A stretch of DNA of 64,000 nucleotides from Hoeflea_A sp965228435 (GTDB lineage: Bacteria; Pseudomonadota; Alphaproteobacteria; Rhizobiales; Rhizobiaceae), in the NCBI GenBank assembly GCA_965228435.1, contig OZ245818.1, positions 868,001-932,000 on the forward strand, given 5' to 3'. The translations under genes were made by a program, and so were the position numbers. Within the stretch, counting starts at the first letter, position 1. Each line of letters starts with the position of its first letter. The notes under the pieces were generated by a model that was not told the DNA's origin, made no database searches, and saw only the letters and a program-made list of their open reading frames with translations. This document shows, piece after piece, positions 1-8,914 of this stretch.

Positions 1-1499
1 ATCACGGCAACCCGGTCGGCGAGATCGAGGATTTCTCCAAGATCCTCGGAGATCAGAATGACGGCGACGCCATGGCTCGACGCCTTCACCAGCAGCTCGC
101 GCACCGTTTCCATGGCCGAAACATCGAGACCGCGTGTCGGGGTCGCCACCACGATCAGGCTGGGATCGGACGTCAGTTCCCGCGCCAGCAGGACCTTTTG
201 CGCGTTGCCTCCCGACAATTGCCGAACCAGCGTCGAATCCTGTCCCTTTATGTTGAAATCGACGAGCAGGCGTCGCGTCTCGTCGCGGATCGCCCGCTTG
301 CGCAGGATCGGGCCGAAACTGTGCACGGGACTGCGATAGGATTTCAACGCGATGTTCTCCGAGACCCGCATGCCCGGCGCCAGGCCAGTGCCGAGCCGAT
401 CCTCGGGAACGTAGGCCACTCCGGCTTCGATCGACCCGCGGACATCGCCCGAGTTGAGCGAAATCCCCTTGACGCGGATGCTTCCGGCGGCAAAGGGCTG
501 CAGGCCGGCGATGGCCTCGGCCAGCGCCAGCTGTCCGTTGCCGGCGACCCCGGCAACGCCCAGGATTTCGCCTTCGCGCACGGTCAGCGAGACGTTTTTG
601 AGCAACGCCGATCCGTTGCCGTCCCGTGCGCTCAGGCCGTCGATTTCCAGAACCGTCCCGGCGTCGGGCTTGAGGCCGGTATCCTCCTTCCGCTGCAGGT
701 GGATGTCGCGTCCGACCATGAGCTTGGCCAACCCCTTGGCATCCACCTTCTGCCGGCGAAGGTCGGCCATGCCGGCCGACTTGCCCTGGCGCAGGACCGA
801 AACGTGGTCACAGATCTCTGAAACCTCGTCCAGCTTGTGCGAGATGAAAATGACGGCCTCGCCTTCCTCCGCCATGCGCCTCAGCGACACGAACAACTGC
901 TCGGCCTCCTGTGGCGTCAGCACCGTTGTCGGCTCGTCGAGGATGAGCGTCCTGGCGCCGCGGTAGAGCGCTTTGAGCAATTCGACCTTCTGCTTCTCGC
1001 CGACGGAAAGGGTGGAGACGGTGGCGCGCGGGTTGATGGTGATATCGAATTTTTCAGCCGCGGCCATAACCTGCTCTTCGACGGACCGTTTGTCGAAACG
1101 CCAGGTCGGGTCCCGCGTCCACCCCAGCACCACGTTTTCCGCCACGGTCATGGGGCCGACCAGGCTGAAATGCTGATGCACCATGAAAATGCCGGCTTCG
1201 AAGGCCGATGCGGGCGTGGGAAAGCGAACTGGCTCGCCGTTGGCGTAGATCTGTCCCTCATCCGGCTGATGGAAACCGGTCAGGACCTTGCAAAGGGTGG
1301 TCTTGCCGGATCCGTTCTCTCCCAACAGCGCATGCACCTCGCCCTTCAGCACTTCGAAATCAACGCGATCGTTGGCGACGACGCCAGGAAAGGCCTTGGT
1401 GATGCCGCGTGCGGCCAAGGCCGAGTTCTGCAGGCGTCTTTCGGGGTCTTCCAGGACGCGCGATCCGTTGGCCAATTGCGGTTTCGCCCCCATGTTCAT
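1..1499 (-). CDS. ABC transporter ATP-binding protein, sugar/nucleoside (BMP-type) family, partial
   Basis: This is the energising ATPase of a simple-sugar or purine-nucleoside type ABC importer, cut by the left window edge after about 499 residues (family members are usually slightly over 500). Two ABC domains are visible. The first has Walker A GENGSGKTT near residues 60-68, a signature LSVGE and Walker B LILDEPTT. The second has a degenerate Walker A (GVAGNGQ) and the signature LSGGNAQK, an asymmetry typical of the XylG/MglA/NupO families. The ATG at 1499 is preceded by GGAAGGAA; a second ATG lies at 1493. It is the last visible gene of a minus-strand operon behind a Rieske oxygenase, so permease and binding-protein genes probably lie to the left of the window. 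The substrate is inferred only. Confidence 0.9.
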   Translation of the reverse strand, partial: MNMGAKPQLANGSRVLEDPERRLQNSALAARGITKAFPGVVANDRVDFEVLKGEVHALLGENGSGKTTLCKVLTGFHQPDEGQIYANGEPVRFPTPASAFEAGIFMVHQHFSLVGPMTVAENVVLGWTRDPTWRFDKRSVEEQVMAAAEKFDITINPRATVSTLSVGEKQKVELLKALYRGARTLILDEPTTVLTPQEAEQLFVSLRRMAEEGEAVIFISHKLDEVSEICDHVSVLRQGKSAGMADLRRQKVDAKGLAKLMVGRDIHLQRKEDTGLKPDAGTVLEIDGLSARDGNGSALLKNVSLTVREGEILGVAGVAGNGQLALAEAIAGLQPFAAGSIRVKGISLNSGDVRGSIEAGVAYVPEDRLGTGLAPGMRVSENIALKSYRSPVHSFGPILRKRAIRDETRRLLVDFNIKGQDSTLVRQLSGGNAQKVLLARELTSDPSLIVVATPTRGLDVSAMETVRELLVKASSHGVAVILISEDLGEILDLADRVAV

Positions 1500-1560
1500 T
1501 CGGATTCCTTCCCAACCGCCGGCCCGCGGCTAGGGCGGGCGCTGCGGCGTCTCTTGCGGA

Positions 1561-2643
1561 TCAGGCGGTCAGCTCCGGCGCGCCGAGGTTAAACAGTTTC
1601 ACCAGATCCTTGCGGTACTGGATCGAGAACTTGTCGGCAGGAATATGAACCTCGGCAGAGATATCCAGCGGTAGCTCCTCAGGCCGCTGGCTTTCGACGA
1701 TCGGGATGTCTTCGCTGTTCACGAAAGTTTGCCAGGTTACCATGTCCTCAGGCTTCGCATCCGACCTGCTGGATGCGAGGAACTGATAGACCGCCGTCTC
1801 GAGCGAGCTCACCGGCGAGGCAATGTCGTAAGCAATGAGCATGAAGTCGTCGTCATCGCCTTCGCCCTCATATTCCATCACGAGTTCCATGGCGAACGGG
1901 TAGACAAGGTTCTTGGTGTAGTTGACGCCGCGTTCGCCGATCGTATCCGTGTCGCCCAGCTTGACGCGCACGCCTTCGCGATACGGCATGCGAAGGCTGA
2001 TGCCGACATCGGTCTTCCACATCTCGTAATTCGGAATCTCGTGGTTATCCATGTTCCCGAACGTCCCCTTGTGGACAAAGGAAAAATGCGCGACGTCGTT
2101 GAAATTCTCGACATGGCGGGGAGCCGAGGTTTTCCAGATGCTGATCGGCGACCGGGTCACTGTCCAATCAGTCTCTTCGTCCTCAAGCAGCGGCCATTCG
2201 GGCATCGGCCGGGTCGCCTCGTCCTTCAGGCAAACCCAGATCAGACCATACCGCTCACGGCATTGATAGCGGATCAGCTTGACCGACTTCGGTATTGGCT
2301 TCGACTGGTCCTCCATCGAGGGGATCCGGGTGCACTGGCCTGTGTGATCGTAGTGCAAACCGTGAAACGGGCAGATAATGTTTCTGCGTTCAGCGTCCAA
2401 CCAGCCGAGGCTCATTGCAGCACCGCGGTGCAGGCACATGTCCTTGGCCGCCGTCAGGCCTTCGACGGTGCGATAGAGCACGATGTCCACATCCAGCAAC
2501 GTCGCCTTCACCGGCTTGTCGGAGACATCATCGCAATAGGCAACCGGATGCCAGAAACCGGCCAGTGCATGCCAGTCGGTTTCGGAAAACGTGCATTTCC
2601 TCGGGAGCTCCGAATACGGAGTTTTCTCGGTCGGTACGAACAA
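1561..2643 (-). CDS. Rieske non-haem iron oxygenase, alpha subunit
   Basis: This is a 360-residue aromatic-ring hydroxylase or O/N-demethylase catalytic subunit. The Rieske [2Fe-2S] ligands are C70 and H72 in CLHRG and C91 and H94 in CPFH. The mononuclear iron site is seen as N180, D183, H186 and H191 in a NFNDVAHFSFVH motif. The length fits the monomeric-type alpha subunits of the vanillate demethylase and phenoxybenzoate dioxygenase group. The start is a TTG at 2643 with AGAGGAAG just upstream; an in-frame TGA lies a few codons further up, and no ATG could replace it without losing the Rieske domain. No ferredoxin or reductase partner is visible here. It lies between the M20 amidohydrolase and the ABC ATPase genes in one operon. 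Confidence 0.93.
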   Translation of the reverse strand: MFVPTEKTPYSELPRKCTFSETDWHALAGFWHPVAYCDDVSDKPVKATLLDVDIVLYRTVEGLTAAKDMCLHRGAAMSLGWLDAERRNIICPFHGLHYDHTGQCTRIPSMEDQSKPIPKSVKLIRYQCRERYGLIWVCLKDEATRPMPEWPLLEDEETDWTVTRSPISIWKTSAPRHVENFNDVAHFSFVHKGTFGNMDNHEIPNYEMWKTDVGISLRMPYREGVRVKLGDTDTIGERGVNYTKNLVYPFAMELVMEYEGEGDDDDFMLIAYDIASPVSSLETAVYQFLASSRSDAKPEDMVTWQTFVNSEDIPIVESQRPEELPLDISAEVHIPADKFSIQYRKDLVKLFNLGAPELTA

Positions 2644-2681
2644 GTTAGCTTCCTCTCATGTGGCCGCCGATTGCCGTTTGG

Positions 2682-3878
2682 TCAGTGTTCAAGCAGAAGG
2701 TCCTCCGCGACGTCAGCAATAACTCGGGCGCAGGCCTCCAGTTGCCGCACCTCGACGCGCTCGTCGGCGCAATGGCACTCTGCGACATTCCCAGGACCGA
2801 AGTTCACGGCACTAATCCCCGCATCGTTGACGAGATTGCGCACGTCGCTCGAGTAGGGTGCACCATAGACCTCCGCCGGTGTACCCAGGACGGTCTCGGT
2901 GCTCTTCAGCAGATGGTTGACGACTGGCGCATCGATGGGAATCTCGGCCGGTTCGAAACGGTTGTAGGCGACGTCCACCTCGACGCCGATTTCCGAGCCT
3001 TCCGGCTTTGCCGCCAGCAATCGGCGGCGGACCTCGGCGACCTCGCCGTCGACTGTTTCTCCCGGAATCAGCCGCCGGTCGACGTAGAGATCGATGAAAT
3101 CCGAAACCGCATTGGGCACCACGCCGCCGTGCACCATGGTCGGCGTGCAGGACCCATGGCTGAGCAGGGGATGGTTGCGTTGCTCCAGATGCGTTTTGTA
3201 ATCGTTCAGCGCCTCAAGAACCCAGTGAAGTCCCCAAGCCGGATTGATGCCCAGATGGCCTCGGCTGGCATGGATCGAACGGCCGGTGAGCCGGACGTGG
3301 ATCGGCGCAAGACCGCGCGTGGCCGCAGCAATTTTCAGTTCGGTCGGTTCGGTCACTATTCCCATGTCGCCCGTGAACCCGGCCTCCAGCAGGGACAGCG
3401 TTCCTGGTTCGGCGCGCTCCTCGCCGGCGGCGAAATGCATCACCAGTGTGCCCTTGAGCCGCTCGAGGTGTCGGCACAGATGATGTGCGACCGCAATCTG
3501 CACGGCGAGGCCGCCCTTCATGTCGCAGGCGCCGCGACCATACATGAAGCCATCCTTGATATTGGCGCCGAACGGCTCGGCGGTCCATAGATCGACATCA
3601 TCGACAGGGACAGTGTCCATGTGGCCGTTGAGTACCAGACGCGGACCACTGCCGCCGCCTTTTAGTTCGGCGCCGACCGAGTGGCGCCCGGGCATCGATT
3701 CGATGCGTTTCACCTCGACCGGCGTGCCGGTGAACCAGCGGACCACGCGGTCGACGACGTCGTTTTCATAAGCACCCGGATTCTCGCTCGGCGTTCGAAC
3801 CAGATCAGACAGAATGGTGGTGACATGATCCGCCGAAAGAGGATCCGCGGCGGCGTTGACGGCTGCTTCCTGTGTCAT
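2682..3878 (-). CDS. M20 family amidohydrolase/peptidase (ArgE/DapE-like)
   Basis: This 398-residue di-zinc amidohydrolase belongs to the M20 family (acetylornithine deacetylase, succinyl-diaminopimelate desuccinylase, carbamoyl and acyl amino acid hydrolases). Visible metal ligands and acid residues are H86 and D88 in NGHMDTVP, D119 in GRGACDMKGG, E153/E154 in AAGEERAEPG, E177 in VTEPTE, and a late His in AECHCADE. It is the first gene of the operon leading into the Rieske oxygenase, so a catabolic amide-hydrolysing role is more likely than arginine or lysine synthesis. No Shine-Dalgarno sequence precedes the ATG. A TATAAT box ends 8 nt before the ATG inside an 18-bp palindrome, so the mRNA may be leaderless. 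The exact substrate is unknown. Confidence 0.9.
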   Translation of the reverse strand: MTQEAAVNAAADPLSADHVTTILSDLVRTPSENPGAYENDVVDRVVRWFTGTPVEVKRIESMPGRHSVGAELKGGGSGPRLVLNGHMDTVPVDDVDLWTAEPFGANIKDGFMYGRGACDMKGGLAVQIAVAHHLCRHLERLKGTLVMHFAAGEERAEPGTLSLLEAGFTGDMGIVTEPTELKIAAATRGLAPIHVRLTGRSIHASRGHLGINPAWGLHWVLEALNDYKTHLEQRNHPLLSHGSCTPTMVHGGVVPNAVSDFIDLYVDRRLIPGETVDGEVAEVRRRLLAAKPEGSEIGVEVDVAYNRFEPAEIPIDAPVVNHLLKSTETVLGTPAEVYGAPYSSDVRNLVNDAGISAVNFGPGNVAECHCADERVEVRQLEACARVIADVAEDLLLEH

Positions 3879-3881
3879 TGT

Positions 3882-3899
3882 TATAAATTATAATTTATA
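3882..3899. promoter_or_regulatory. 18-bp perfect palindrome, probable GntR operator over the M20 operon promoter
   Basis: The sequence TATAAATTATAATTTATA is its own reverse complement. Read on the minus strand it contains a TATAAT at 3892-3887, with TTGACC at 3913-3908 (15-bp spacer), so operator and promoter overlap. The 11-base core TATAATTTATA recurs in the gntR/deaminase promoter region. Assignment to the neighbouring GntR protein is inference. Confidence 0.6.
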
Positions 3900-3971
3900 C
3901 TAGCGGAGGTCAATCCCTCATTTGACTGGCAAAGGCGGCCACACCGACAGAGAGGTTCTACGGATCCACCA

Positions 3972-4658
3972 TCAGGATGGTTGGCTGAAAGCTGCCTTAA
4001 GGCTCTTCTCGGTGTCCTGGAGATGGCCTGTCATCAGCCGCCGCAAACCGGTATCGTCGCGAGATCTGAACATCTCGGCCAGCCGTGTGTGAGCTTCGTC
4101 GAAATTGTTCCGATAGGCCCTTTTCTGCTCGTCGTCCTGAGACCGAATGGCCATCGAAATGTAGCGGTCGACATTCGTCCAGAGCCGCTCGAGAACCTGG
4201 TGCGCTACAGTGCTGGCCGCCGGCTCGATAAGACACCAGTGGAACCAGCGATGCGCCTCGAAGAATTCCGGACTATGCAGGTCCGTCGCCAATAACGCCG
4301 CCAGCGCGTCCTCGCATTTCTTCACCGCCGCGTCGTCTGCCAATGCTACGGCACGGCCCGCCAGTTCGACCTCGAGGATCTGACGCACATCGTAAACGCC
4401 GGCAATGTCTTCGAAGCCGATCTCAGCGGCAAATGTGGCCCGCTGCGGAGACGAAACGAGAAGACCCTCGGCCACCAGTCGCTTGATGGCCTCACGCACC
4501 GGGACGATGCTGACCTGAAACCGCTCAGCCAGTGATCGCGCCAGGATGCGCGATCCGGCCGGAATGGTTCCGTCAAGCAGGTCCATCCGCATCTGATTGG
4601 TAACGGCCTCCGCTGTGCTGGTCCGCAACTTGAGCGTTGCACCCGGGTCACTTGTCAT
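3972..4658 (-). CDS. GntR family transcriptional regulator (FCD/FadR subfamily)
   Basis: This 228-residue regulator has an N-terminal winged helix (roughly residues 15-75, with the recognition region SLAERFQVSIVPVREAIKRL) followed by an all-helical FCD ligand domain of about 130 residues. The start at 4658 was chosen because GGGAGGCGAGG lies directly upstream; a longer reading frame to 4964 exists but would overlap the divergent deaminase gene. It sits between the M20-Rieske-ABC operon and the deaminase, and similar AT-rich operator-like sequences occur in front of both. It therefore probably represses both units and is released by a pathway intermediate. FCD ligands are often carboxylates; the ligand here is unknown. 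Confidence 0.93.
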   Translation of the reverse strand: MTSDPGATLKLRTSTAEAVTNQMRMDLLDGTIPAGSRILARSLAERFQVSIVPVREAIKRLVAEGLLVSSPQRATFAAEIGFEDIAGVYDVRQILEVELAGRAVALADDAAVKKCEDALAALLATDLHSPEFFEAHRWFHWCLIEPAASTVAHQVLERLWTNVDRYISMAIRSQDDEQKRAYRNNFDEAHTRLAEMFRSRDDTGLRRLMTGHLQDTEKSLKAAFSQPS

Positions 4659-4710
4659 TGCCTCGCCTCCCAATGGGATTGCCGAATCTATGCAACCCAT
4701 GGCGGCTAAG

Positions 4711-4730
4711 ATAATATAATTTATAAATTT
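4711..4730. promoter_or_regulatory. AT-rich operator-like site between gntR and the deaminase gene
   Basis: This stretch carries TATAATTTATA (4715-4725), identical to the core of the palindrome at 3882-3899, overlapping a 12-bp perfect palindrome AATTTATAAATT (4718-4729). It lies in the divergent region between gntR and the deaminase gene. Binding by the GntR protein is inferred. Confidence 0.5.
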
Positions 4731-4775
4731 GGTGAACACATCTTCCAAAATCCCAAGGGCAAGGAACAAACAACC

Positions 4776-5288
4776 ATGAACGAGACCCAAGCGAGACTGG
4801 TTGCCCTGGACCACGAAGGGCCGATGCGCAGAGCAATTGCCCTGGCCTTCGGCGCCCGCCAGAAAGGCAACAAGCCGTTTGGTGCCGTGCTTGCGGATTT
4901 TAGCGGCACGGTTCTGCTGGAAGCGGAGAACACCGAATTTGCGGACAACGATTTCACCCGCCACGCCGAAGTCAACCTGCTGAGCATGGCCAGCCGCAAG
5001 TATTCGGTGGAGGAACTGCGCGACACCATCATGTATGCCAGCTGCGAGCCCTGCGCCATGTGCGCCGCGGCGGCCTTTTTTACCGGCGTGCCGAATGTCG
5101 TCTTCGGGCTGTCGGCCGACGGCCTTGCAAGCCTGTGGCAGAACGAGAACTCGAATCCGCGTGTTCTCGACATGTCCTGCAGGCAGGTGTTCGACGCGTC
5201 AGCGACCCATCCGACACAGGTGGTCGGCCCGATCATGAGCGAGGCCGCGGCGGAACCGCATGTCGGTTACCGGATACCTTGGAAATAG
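4776..5288 (+). CDS. nucleoside/base deaminase (cytidine-deaminase superfamily, HAE...PCxxC)
   Basis: This 170-residue zinc deaminase has catalytic H63 and E65 in RHAEVN and zinc cysteines C93 and C96 in CEPCAMC, the pattern of the guanine deaminase, TadA and CMP/dCMP deaminase group. The length is typical of a small stand-alone base deaminase. It has its own divergent promoter opposite gntR and ends only 6 bp from the convergent molybdenum-hydroxylase gene. In this context it probably removes an exocyclic amino group from a heterocycle taken up or hydroxylated by the neighbouring genes. A second, clearly related deaminase is encoded at 56684-57154. Guanine deaminase is the nearest ordinary alternative. 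Confidence 0.9.
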   Translation: MNETQARLVALDHEGPMRRAIALAFGARQKGNKPFGAVLADFSGTVLLEAENTEFADNDFTRHAEVNLLSMASRKYSVEELRDTIMYASCEPCAMCAAAAFFTGVPNVVFGLSADGLASLWQNENSNPRVLDMSCRQVFDASATHPTQVVGPIMSEAAAEPHVGYRIPWK

Positions 5289-5294
5289 CGGCGC

Positions 5295-7547
5295 CTAAGG
5301 CAGGGCGATGTGTTCGGGCAGGATCGGCACCCGCGGCAGGTCGAGTCCGGTTGCCGCCCGAATAGCAGCCGCCACCGCCGGGGTCGAGGCCAGGCTGGGC
5401 GTTTCGCCGACCCCCTTGGCGCCGAACGGCGCACCGGCCTCCGGCTCCTCGATCAGCGAGACCTCGACAGGCGGCATGTCGGCGAAGGTCGGGATCAGGT
5501 AATCGGTGAAGCTGCCATTGGCCACTTTGCCGCCGTCGAACAACACCTCCTCCATCACCGCCAACCCCATGCCCTGGGAGATCCCGCCTTCGATCTGACC
5601 GACCACCGACACCGGATTGAGAGCGGTGCCTACATCCTGGCCGGTGGTGATCTGCACGACGCGGACGAGGCCGAGGTCGAGATCGACATCAACCACCGCC
5701 CGCTGGGCAGCAAACAGCCAGGAGACATCGGTATCGCCCTGCCCCGTTTTCTCGTCCATCTCGAAGGTCTTCCGGTGGCTGTAATTCACCTCCGTCTCGA
5801 TCGCCTCGTCGCCGAATTCCGCGATGCTTGCTTCAAAGGTGGCGTCGCGATCGAGGATACGGCCGTTCTCCAGGACGAGCCGTTTTGCATCAACATTGTA
5901 CCGTGTCGCGCAAACGGCAAGGACCCGCTCGGCGATCTCGCGGCAGGCCAGTTCCAATGCTTTTCCGGACATGTAGGTCTGCCGGCTGGCAGCCGAAGAG
6001 CCGGCGGAACCGATCGTGGCCGTCGATGCCGGTTCCAGGACGACATCGTCAACCCCGAGGATCTCTTGCACTATCTGTCGACTGACGGTCACGAAGCCCT
6101 GCCCGAGTTCGGCTGCGGCGCAGGTGATCGTCAGCCTTCCGTTCTCTAGCCGACAGCGGACTCGGGTGTCGTCATCATAACCCTCGGCATAGGCGATGTT
6201 CTTGAAACCAACGGCAAAGCCAACCCCGCGGCGGATTCGCGAGCGGTCGGCGGTCCTCCCGGCTCCGCCCGGCAACCCGTAACCGTCGACATTGTCGCTG
6301 CTCTCGCCGGGCAGCGGAAACGCTGCCGCCGCATCGATGCACTCGCGCACCGGAGCCGGAACATCGACCTTCTGCCCCGTCGGCAGGCGATCTCCCGTCT
6401 TCAGCGCATTGATCCGGCGCAATTCCACTGGGTCCATGTCGAGTGCCGCCGCCAGCTTGTCCATCTGGCTTTCGTGGCCGAAACAGGCCTGAACCGCGCC
6501 GAAGCCGCGCATGGCGCCGTTGGGGTGGTTGTTGGTGCGAACACAGGTCGCCTCCACCGCCACGTTGGGAACACGATAGGGCCCGCAGGCGAACCGCGCG
6601 GCATTGGCGGCGACAAAGCCGGACGACGATGCATAGGCGCCACCGTCGAGCAGGATGCGCGCCTCCACCTTCACCAGTTCGCCGGACGTTTTGGCGTGGT
6701 GGCGGTACCACATTCGAGCCGGATGCCGGTGCAGATGGCCGCGAAAGGACTCATCGCGCAGATAACTCATCTTGATCGGCCGGCCGGTTTGCAGCGCCAG
6801 GATGCAGGCATGGGCGTGGACGGAAAAATCCTCACGCCCGCCAAAAGCACCGCCGACACCCGCAAGATGAACCCGGACTTTTTCATCAGGCAGGCCGAGA
6901 CAGGGTGCCAGTTGCACCTGGTCCTGATGCAGCCCCTGGGTCGCCACGTAGAGATCCACGCCGCCATCGTCAGCCGGCACCGCCAGGCCGGATTCCGGCC
7001 CGAGGAAGGCCTGGTCCTGAGTGCCCATTTCGTAGACGCCCTCGACGACGACGTCGCCCACGGCCTCTGGATCGCCGCGCTCGATTGGCACACGGCGCAG
7101 CACATTTCCACTCGGATGCACCGGCGGCGCGGCCTCCGCCAGTTCCGGATCCGTTAGCGGCTCGAACACTTCATAGTCGACAGCGATAGCGCCCAGCGCG
7201 CGCCGGCAGGTCTCCGGATCCTTCGCCGCGACCAGGGCAACCGGTTCGCCCTCGAAGCGGACGACGTCCCGGGCGAGAACCGGCTGGTCGCTTGTGATTA
7301 GTCCGTAGGTCGGCCTGCCGGGCAGATCGTCGGCGGTCAGCACGGCGGCGACGCCATCGATCTCACCGGCCGCGCTGGTATCCAGACCCCTGATCCGGGC
7401 CGATGGATGGGGCGAGCGCAAGGTGGCGCCCCACAGCATGCCGTCCATGTGCAGGTCCGAGGAATACTCGAAATCACCTCGCGTCTTGTCGGCGCCGTCC
7501 GGCCGCCGCGCTGAGATGCGAATTCCCGGGCTCTCATGCATGGCCAT
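5295..7547 (-). CDS. xanthine dehydrogenase-family molybdenum-binding subunit
   Basis: This 750-residue large subunit of a molybdenum hydroxylase (XdhB/CoxL family) carries the molybdopterin cofactor and the hydroxylation site. The catalytic glutamate is E715 in GAKGVGETP near the C-terminus, and the substrate-channel loop AMRGFGAVQ is of the xanthine-dehydrogenase type, not the CO-dehydrogenase cysteine loop. The start at 7547 has GGGAGGCGG upstream and overlaps the end of the iron-sulfur subunit gene by 14 bp. It is the last gene of a nine-gene operon that begins with the cyclase-type hydrolase gene. Such enzymes usually hydroxylate a carbon beside a ring nitrogen; the substrate here is not identified. 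Confidence 0.94.
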   Translation of the reverse strand: MAMHESPGIRISARRPDGADKTRGDFEYSSDLHMDGMLWGATLRSPHPSARIRGLDTSAAGEIDGVAAVLTADDLPGRPTYGLITSDQPVLARDVVRFEGEPVALVAAKDPETCRRALGAIAVDYEVFEPLTDPELAEAAPPVHPSGNVLRRVPIERGDPEAVGDVVVEGVYEMGTQDQAFLGPESGLAVPADDGGVDLYVATQGLHQDQVQLAPCLGLPDEKVRVHLAGVGGAFGGREDFSVHAHACILALQTGRPIKMSYLRDESFRGHLHRHPARMWYRHHAKTSGELVKVEARILLDGGAYASSSGFVAANAARFACGPYRVPNVAVEATCVRTNNHPNGAMRGFGAVQACFGHESQMDKLAAALDMDPVELRRINALKTGDRLPTGQKVDVPAPVRECIDAAAAFPLPGESSDNVDGYGLPGGAGRTADRSRIRRGVGFAVGFKNIAYAEGYDDDTRVRCRLENGRLTITCAAAELGQGFVTVSRQIVQEILGVDDVVLEPASTATIGSAGSSAASRQTYMSGKALELACREIAERVLAVCATRYNVDAKRLVLENGRILDRDATFEASIAEFGDEAIETEVNYSHRKTFEMDEKTGQGDTDVSWLFAAQRAVVDVDLDLGLVRVVQITTGQDVGTALNPVSVVGQIEGGISQGMGLAVMEEVLFDGGKVANGSFTDYLIPTFADMPPVEVSLIEEPEAGAPFGAKGVGETPSLASTPAVAAAIRAATGLDLPRVPILPEHIALP

Positions 7548-8031
7548 CGTTCCGCCTCCCGCGCTCCTCGGCGACCTTTTGAACAGCTGCCTCGATGCGA
7601 CCGTAGCCGGTACACCGGCACAGATTGCCCGCAAGGGCCTCGCGGATCTCCAGGCTGCTCGGCACCGGGTTGATTTTCAGCAGATCATGGACAGCGACCA
7701 CGAAACCGGGCGTGCAGAAGCCGCACTGAACCGCTCCTTCGGCAATGAAAGCCTCCTGGATGTCGCTCAGGCCATCGTCGCCGGCAACGCCCTCGATCGT
7801 AACGATGTCGGTCCCGACCGCGCCAGCAGCCAGTTCGAGACAGGAACAGGTCAGTCGCCCGTCGACCAGCACCGAGCAGGAACCGCATTCCCCCTGCTCG
7901 CAGGCGTTCTTGCTGCCCCACAGGCCCAAACGTTCGCGCAGGACATAGAGCAGGCTCTCTCCCAGCCAGGACGATTCGACCGGATAGGTGGTTCCGTTGA
8001 CCCGCAATTGGTAGCGCAGATGCGTGTTCAT
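7534..8031 (-). CDS. molybdenum hydroxylase [2Fe-2S] subunit
   Basis: This 165-residue small subunit belongs to the CoxS/XdhC-like iron-sulfur proteins. It has an N-terminal plant-type ferredoxin domain with the cluster motif CEQGECGSCSVLVDG and a later Cys, then a C-terminal helical domain with the second cluster motif CGFCTPGF...CRCTGY. It transfers electrons from the molybdenum site to the flavin subunit. Its gene lies between the FAD and molybdenum subunit genes, the usual heterotrimer arrangement, and overlaps the latter by 14 bp. Confidence 0.95.
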   Translation of the reverse strand: MNTHLRYQLRVNGTTYPVESSWLGESLLYVLRERLGLWGSKNACEQGECGSCSVLVDGRLTCSCLELAAGAVGTDIVTIEGVAGDDGLSDIQEAFIAEGAVQCGFCTPGFVVAVHDLLKINPVPSSLEIREALAGNLCRCTGYGRIEAAVQKVAEERGRRNDGHA

Positions 8032-8041
8032 CCTTCTGTCC

Positions 8042-8881
8042 TCAAAAAGCCCGCGTGATCGCCCGCTGCGCCATCACGGAGATCGAATGGTTCCGATAGG
8101 CCGCCGTTGACCGGTGGTCGTCGATTGGCTGGGCCGCCTGCCCGCAAAGTTCCCCGAACCGAGCGCCGTCAGCAGAGCCGAGTGCGCCGCCACCGCTCCA
8201 GTCGATCCGGCTTTCGATGAACTGCTCTGCCGCATTGCAGCGGATGATCGTCGGCCCCACGGCGCCCAGCGCACAGCCCACTGTCCGCCGCTCCCGATCG
8301 GCCACGAGAGCCAGGTTGGAGACGGCGATCACCATGGCGTTGCGCTTGCCGATCTTCAGAAACTCCTGGGGGCCGGCAGCCACGGGAATACTGACCGATA
8401 GGATGAGTTCGTCCCCGGCAAGCGTGGTCCGTTTCACGCCGGTGATGAGGTCCGCGATGGTGACGCTTCGCCCGCCGTCCAGGCTCCGGACATTGACCAC
8501 GGCATCCAGCGCCGCGAGGACCGGAATGATATCCCCTGCCGGCGATGCCGTGGCGATGTTGCCGCCGATGGTGCCGGTGTTTCGGATCTGCGGCGATCCG
8601 ACGGTCCGCGCCGCCTGGGCAAGTGCCGGTGCGAAACCGGCAAGTTCAGAATCGATGATATCGGCGAAGCGCAGCCCGGCGCCGAGCACAAGGGAGGGCC
8701 CGTCCCGGTGCCATTGGCGAAGCTCGTCGACATGTCTCAGGCTGAGCACGGCATCGGGCCGTCGGTGATTGTAGTTCACCTCGACCATGAAATCGGTACC
8801 GCCGGCCAGGACGTCGGTGCCGGGTGCATCCTTCAGAATGGCCAGCGCCTCATCCAGGGATTTTGGTTGGGAGATTCTCAT
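8042..8881 (-). CDS. molybdenum hydroxylase FAD-binding subunit
   Basis: This 279-residue medium subunit belongs to the CoxM/XdhA flavoprotein family. The FAD-binding motifs are AGGTDFMVE near residues 26-34 and TIGGNIATASPAGD near residue 105-118. It completes the three-subunit hydroxylase with the two following genes; only 10 bp separate it from the iron-sulfur subunit gene. It passes electrons on to NAD+ or a respiratory acceptor. The start ATG at 8881 follows GGGTCCTC, an acceptable but not strong ribosome site. Confidence 0.94.
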   Translation of the reverse strand: MRISQPKSLDEALAILKDAPGTDVLAGGTDFMVEVNYNHRRPDAVLSLRHVDELRQWHRDGPSLVLGAGLRFADIIDSELAGFAPALAQAARTVGSPQIRNTGTIGGNIATASPAGDIIPVLAALDAVVNVRSLDGGRSVTIADLITGVKRTTLAGDELILSVSIPVAAGPQEFLKIGKRNAMVIAVSNLALVADRERRTVGCALGAVGPTIIRCNAAEQFIESRIDWSGGGALGSADGARFGELCGQAAQPIDDHRSTAAYRNHSISVMAQRAITRAF

Positions 8882-8914
8882 GAGGACCCTTTCCGTTTGC
8901 CCGCCGAGCCTCGA

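Noticed and set aside
3972..4964. Longer GntR gene starting at 4964
   Set aside because: It would overlap the divergent deaminase gene by 189 bp and adds residues with no family match. The ATG at 4658 has a strong ribosome site.
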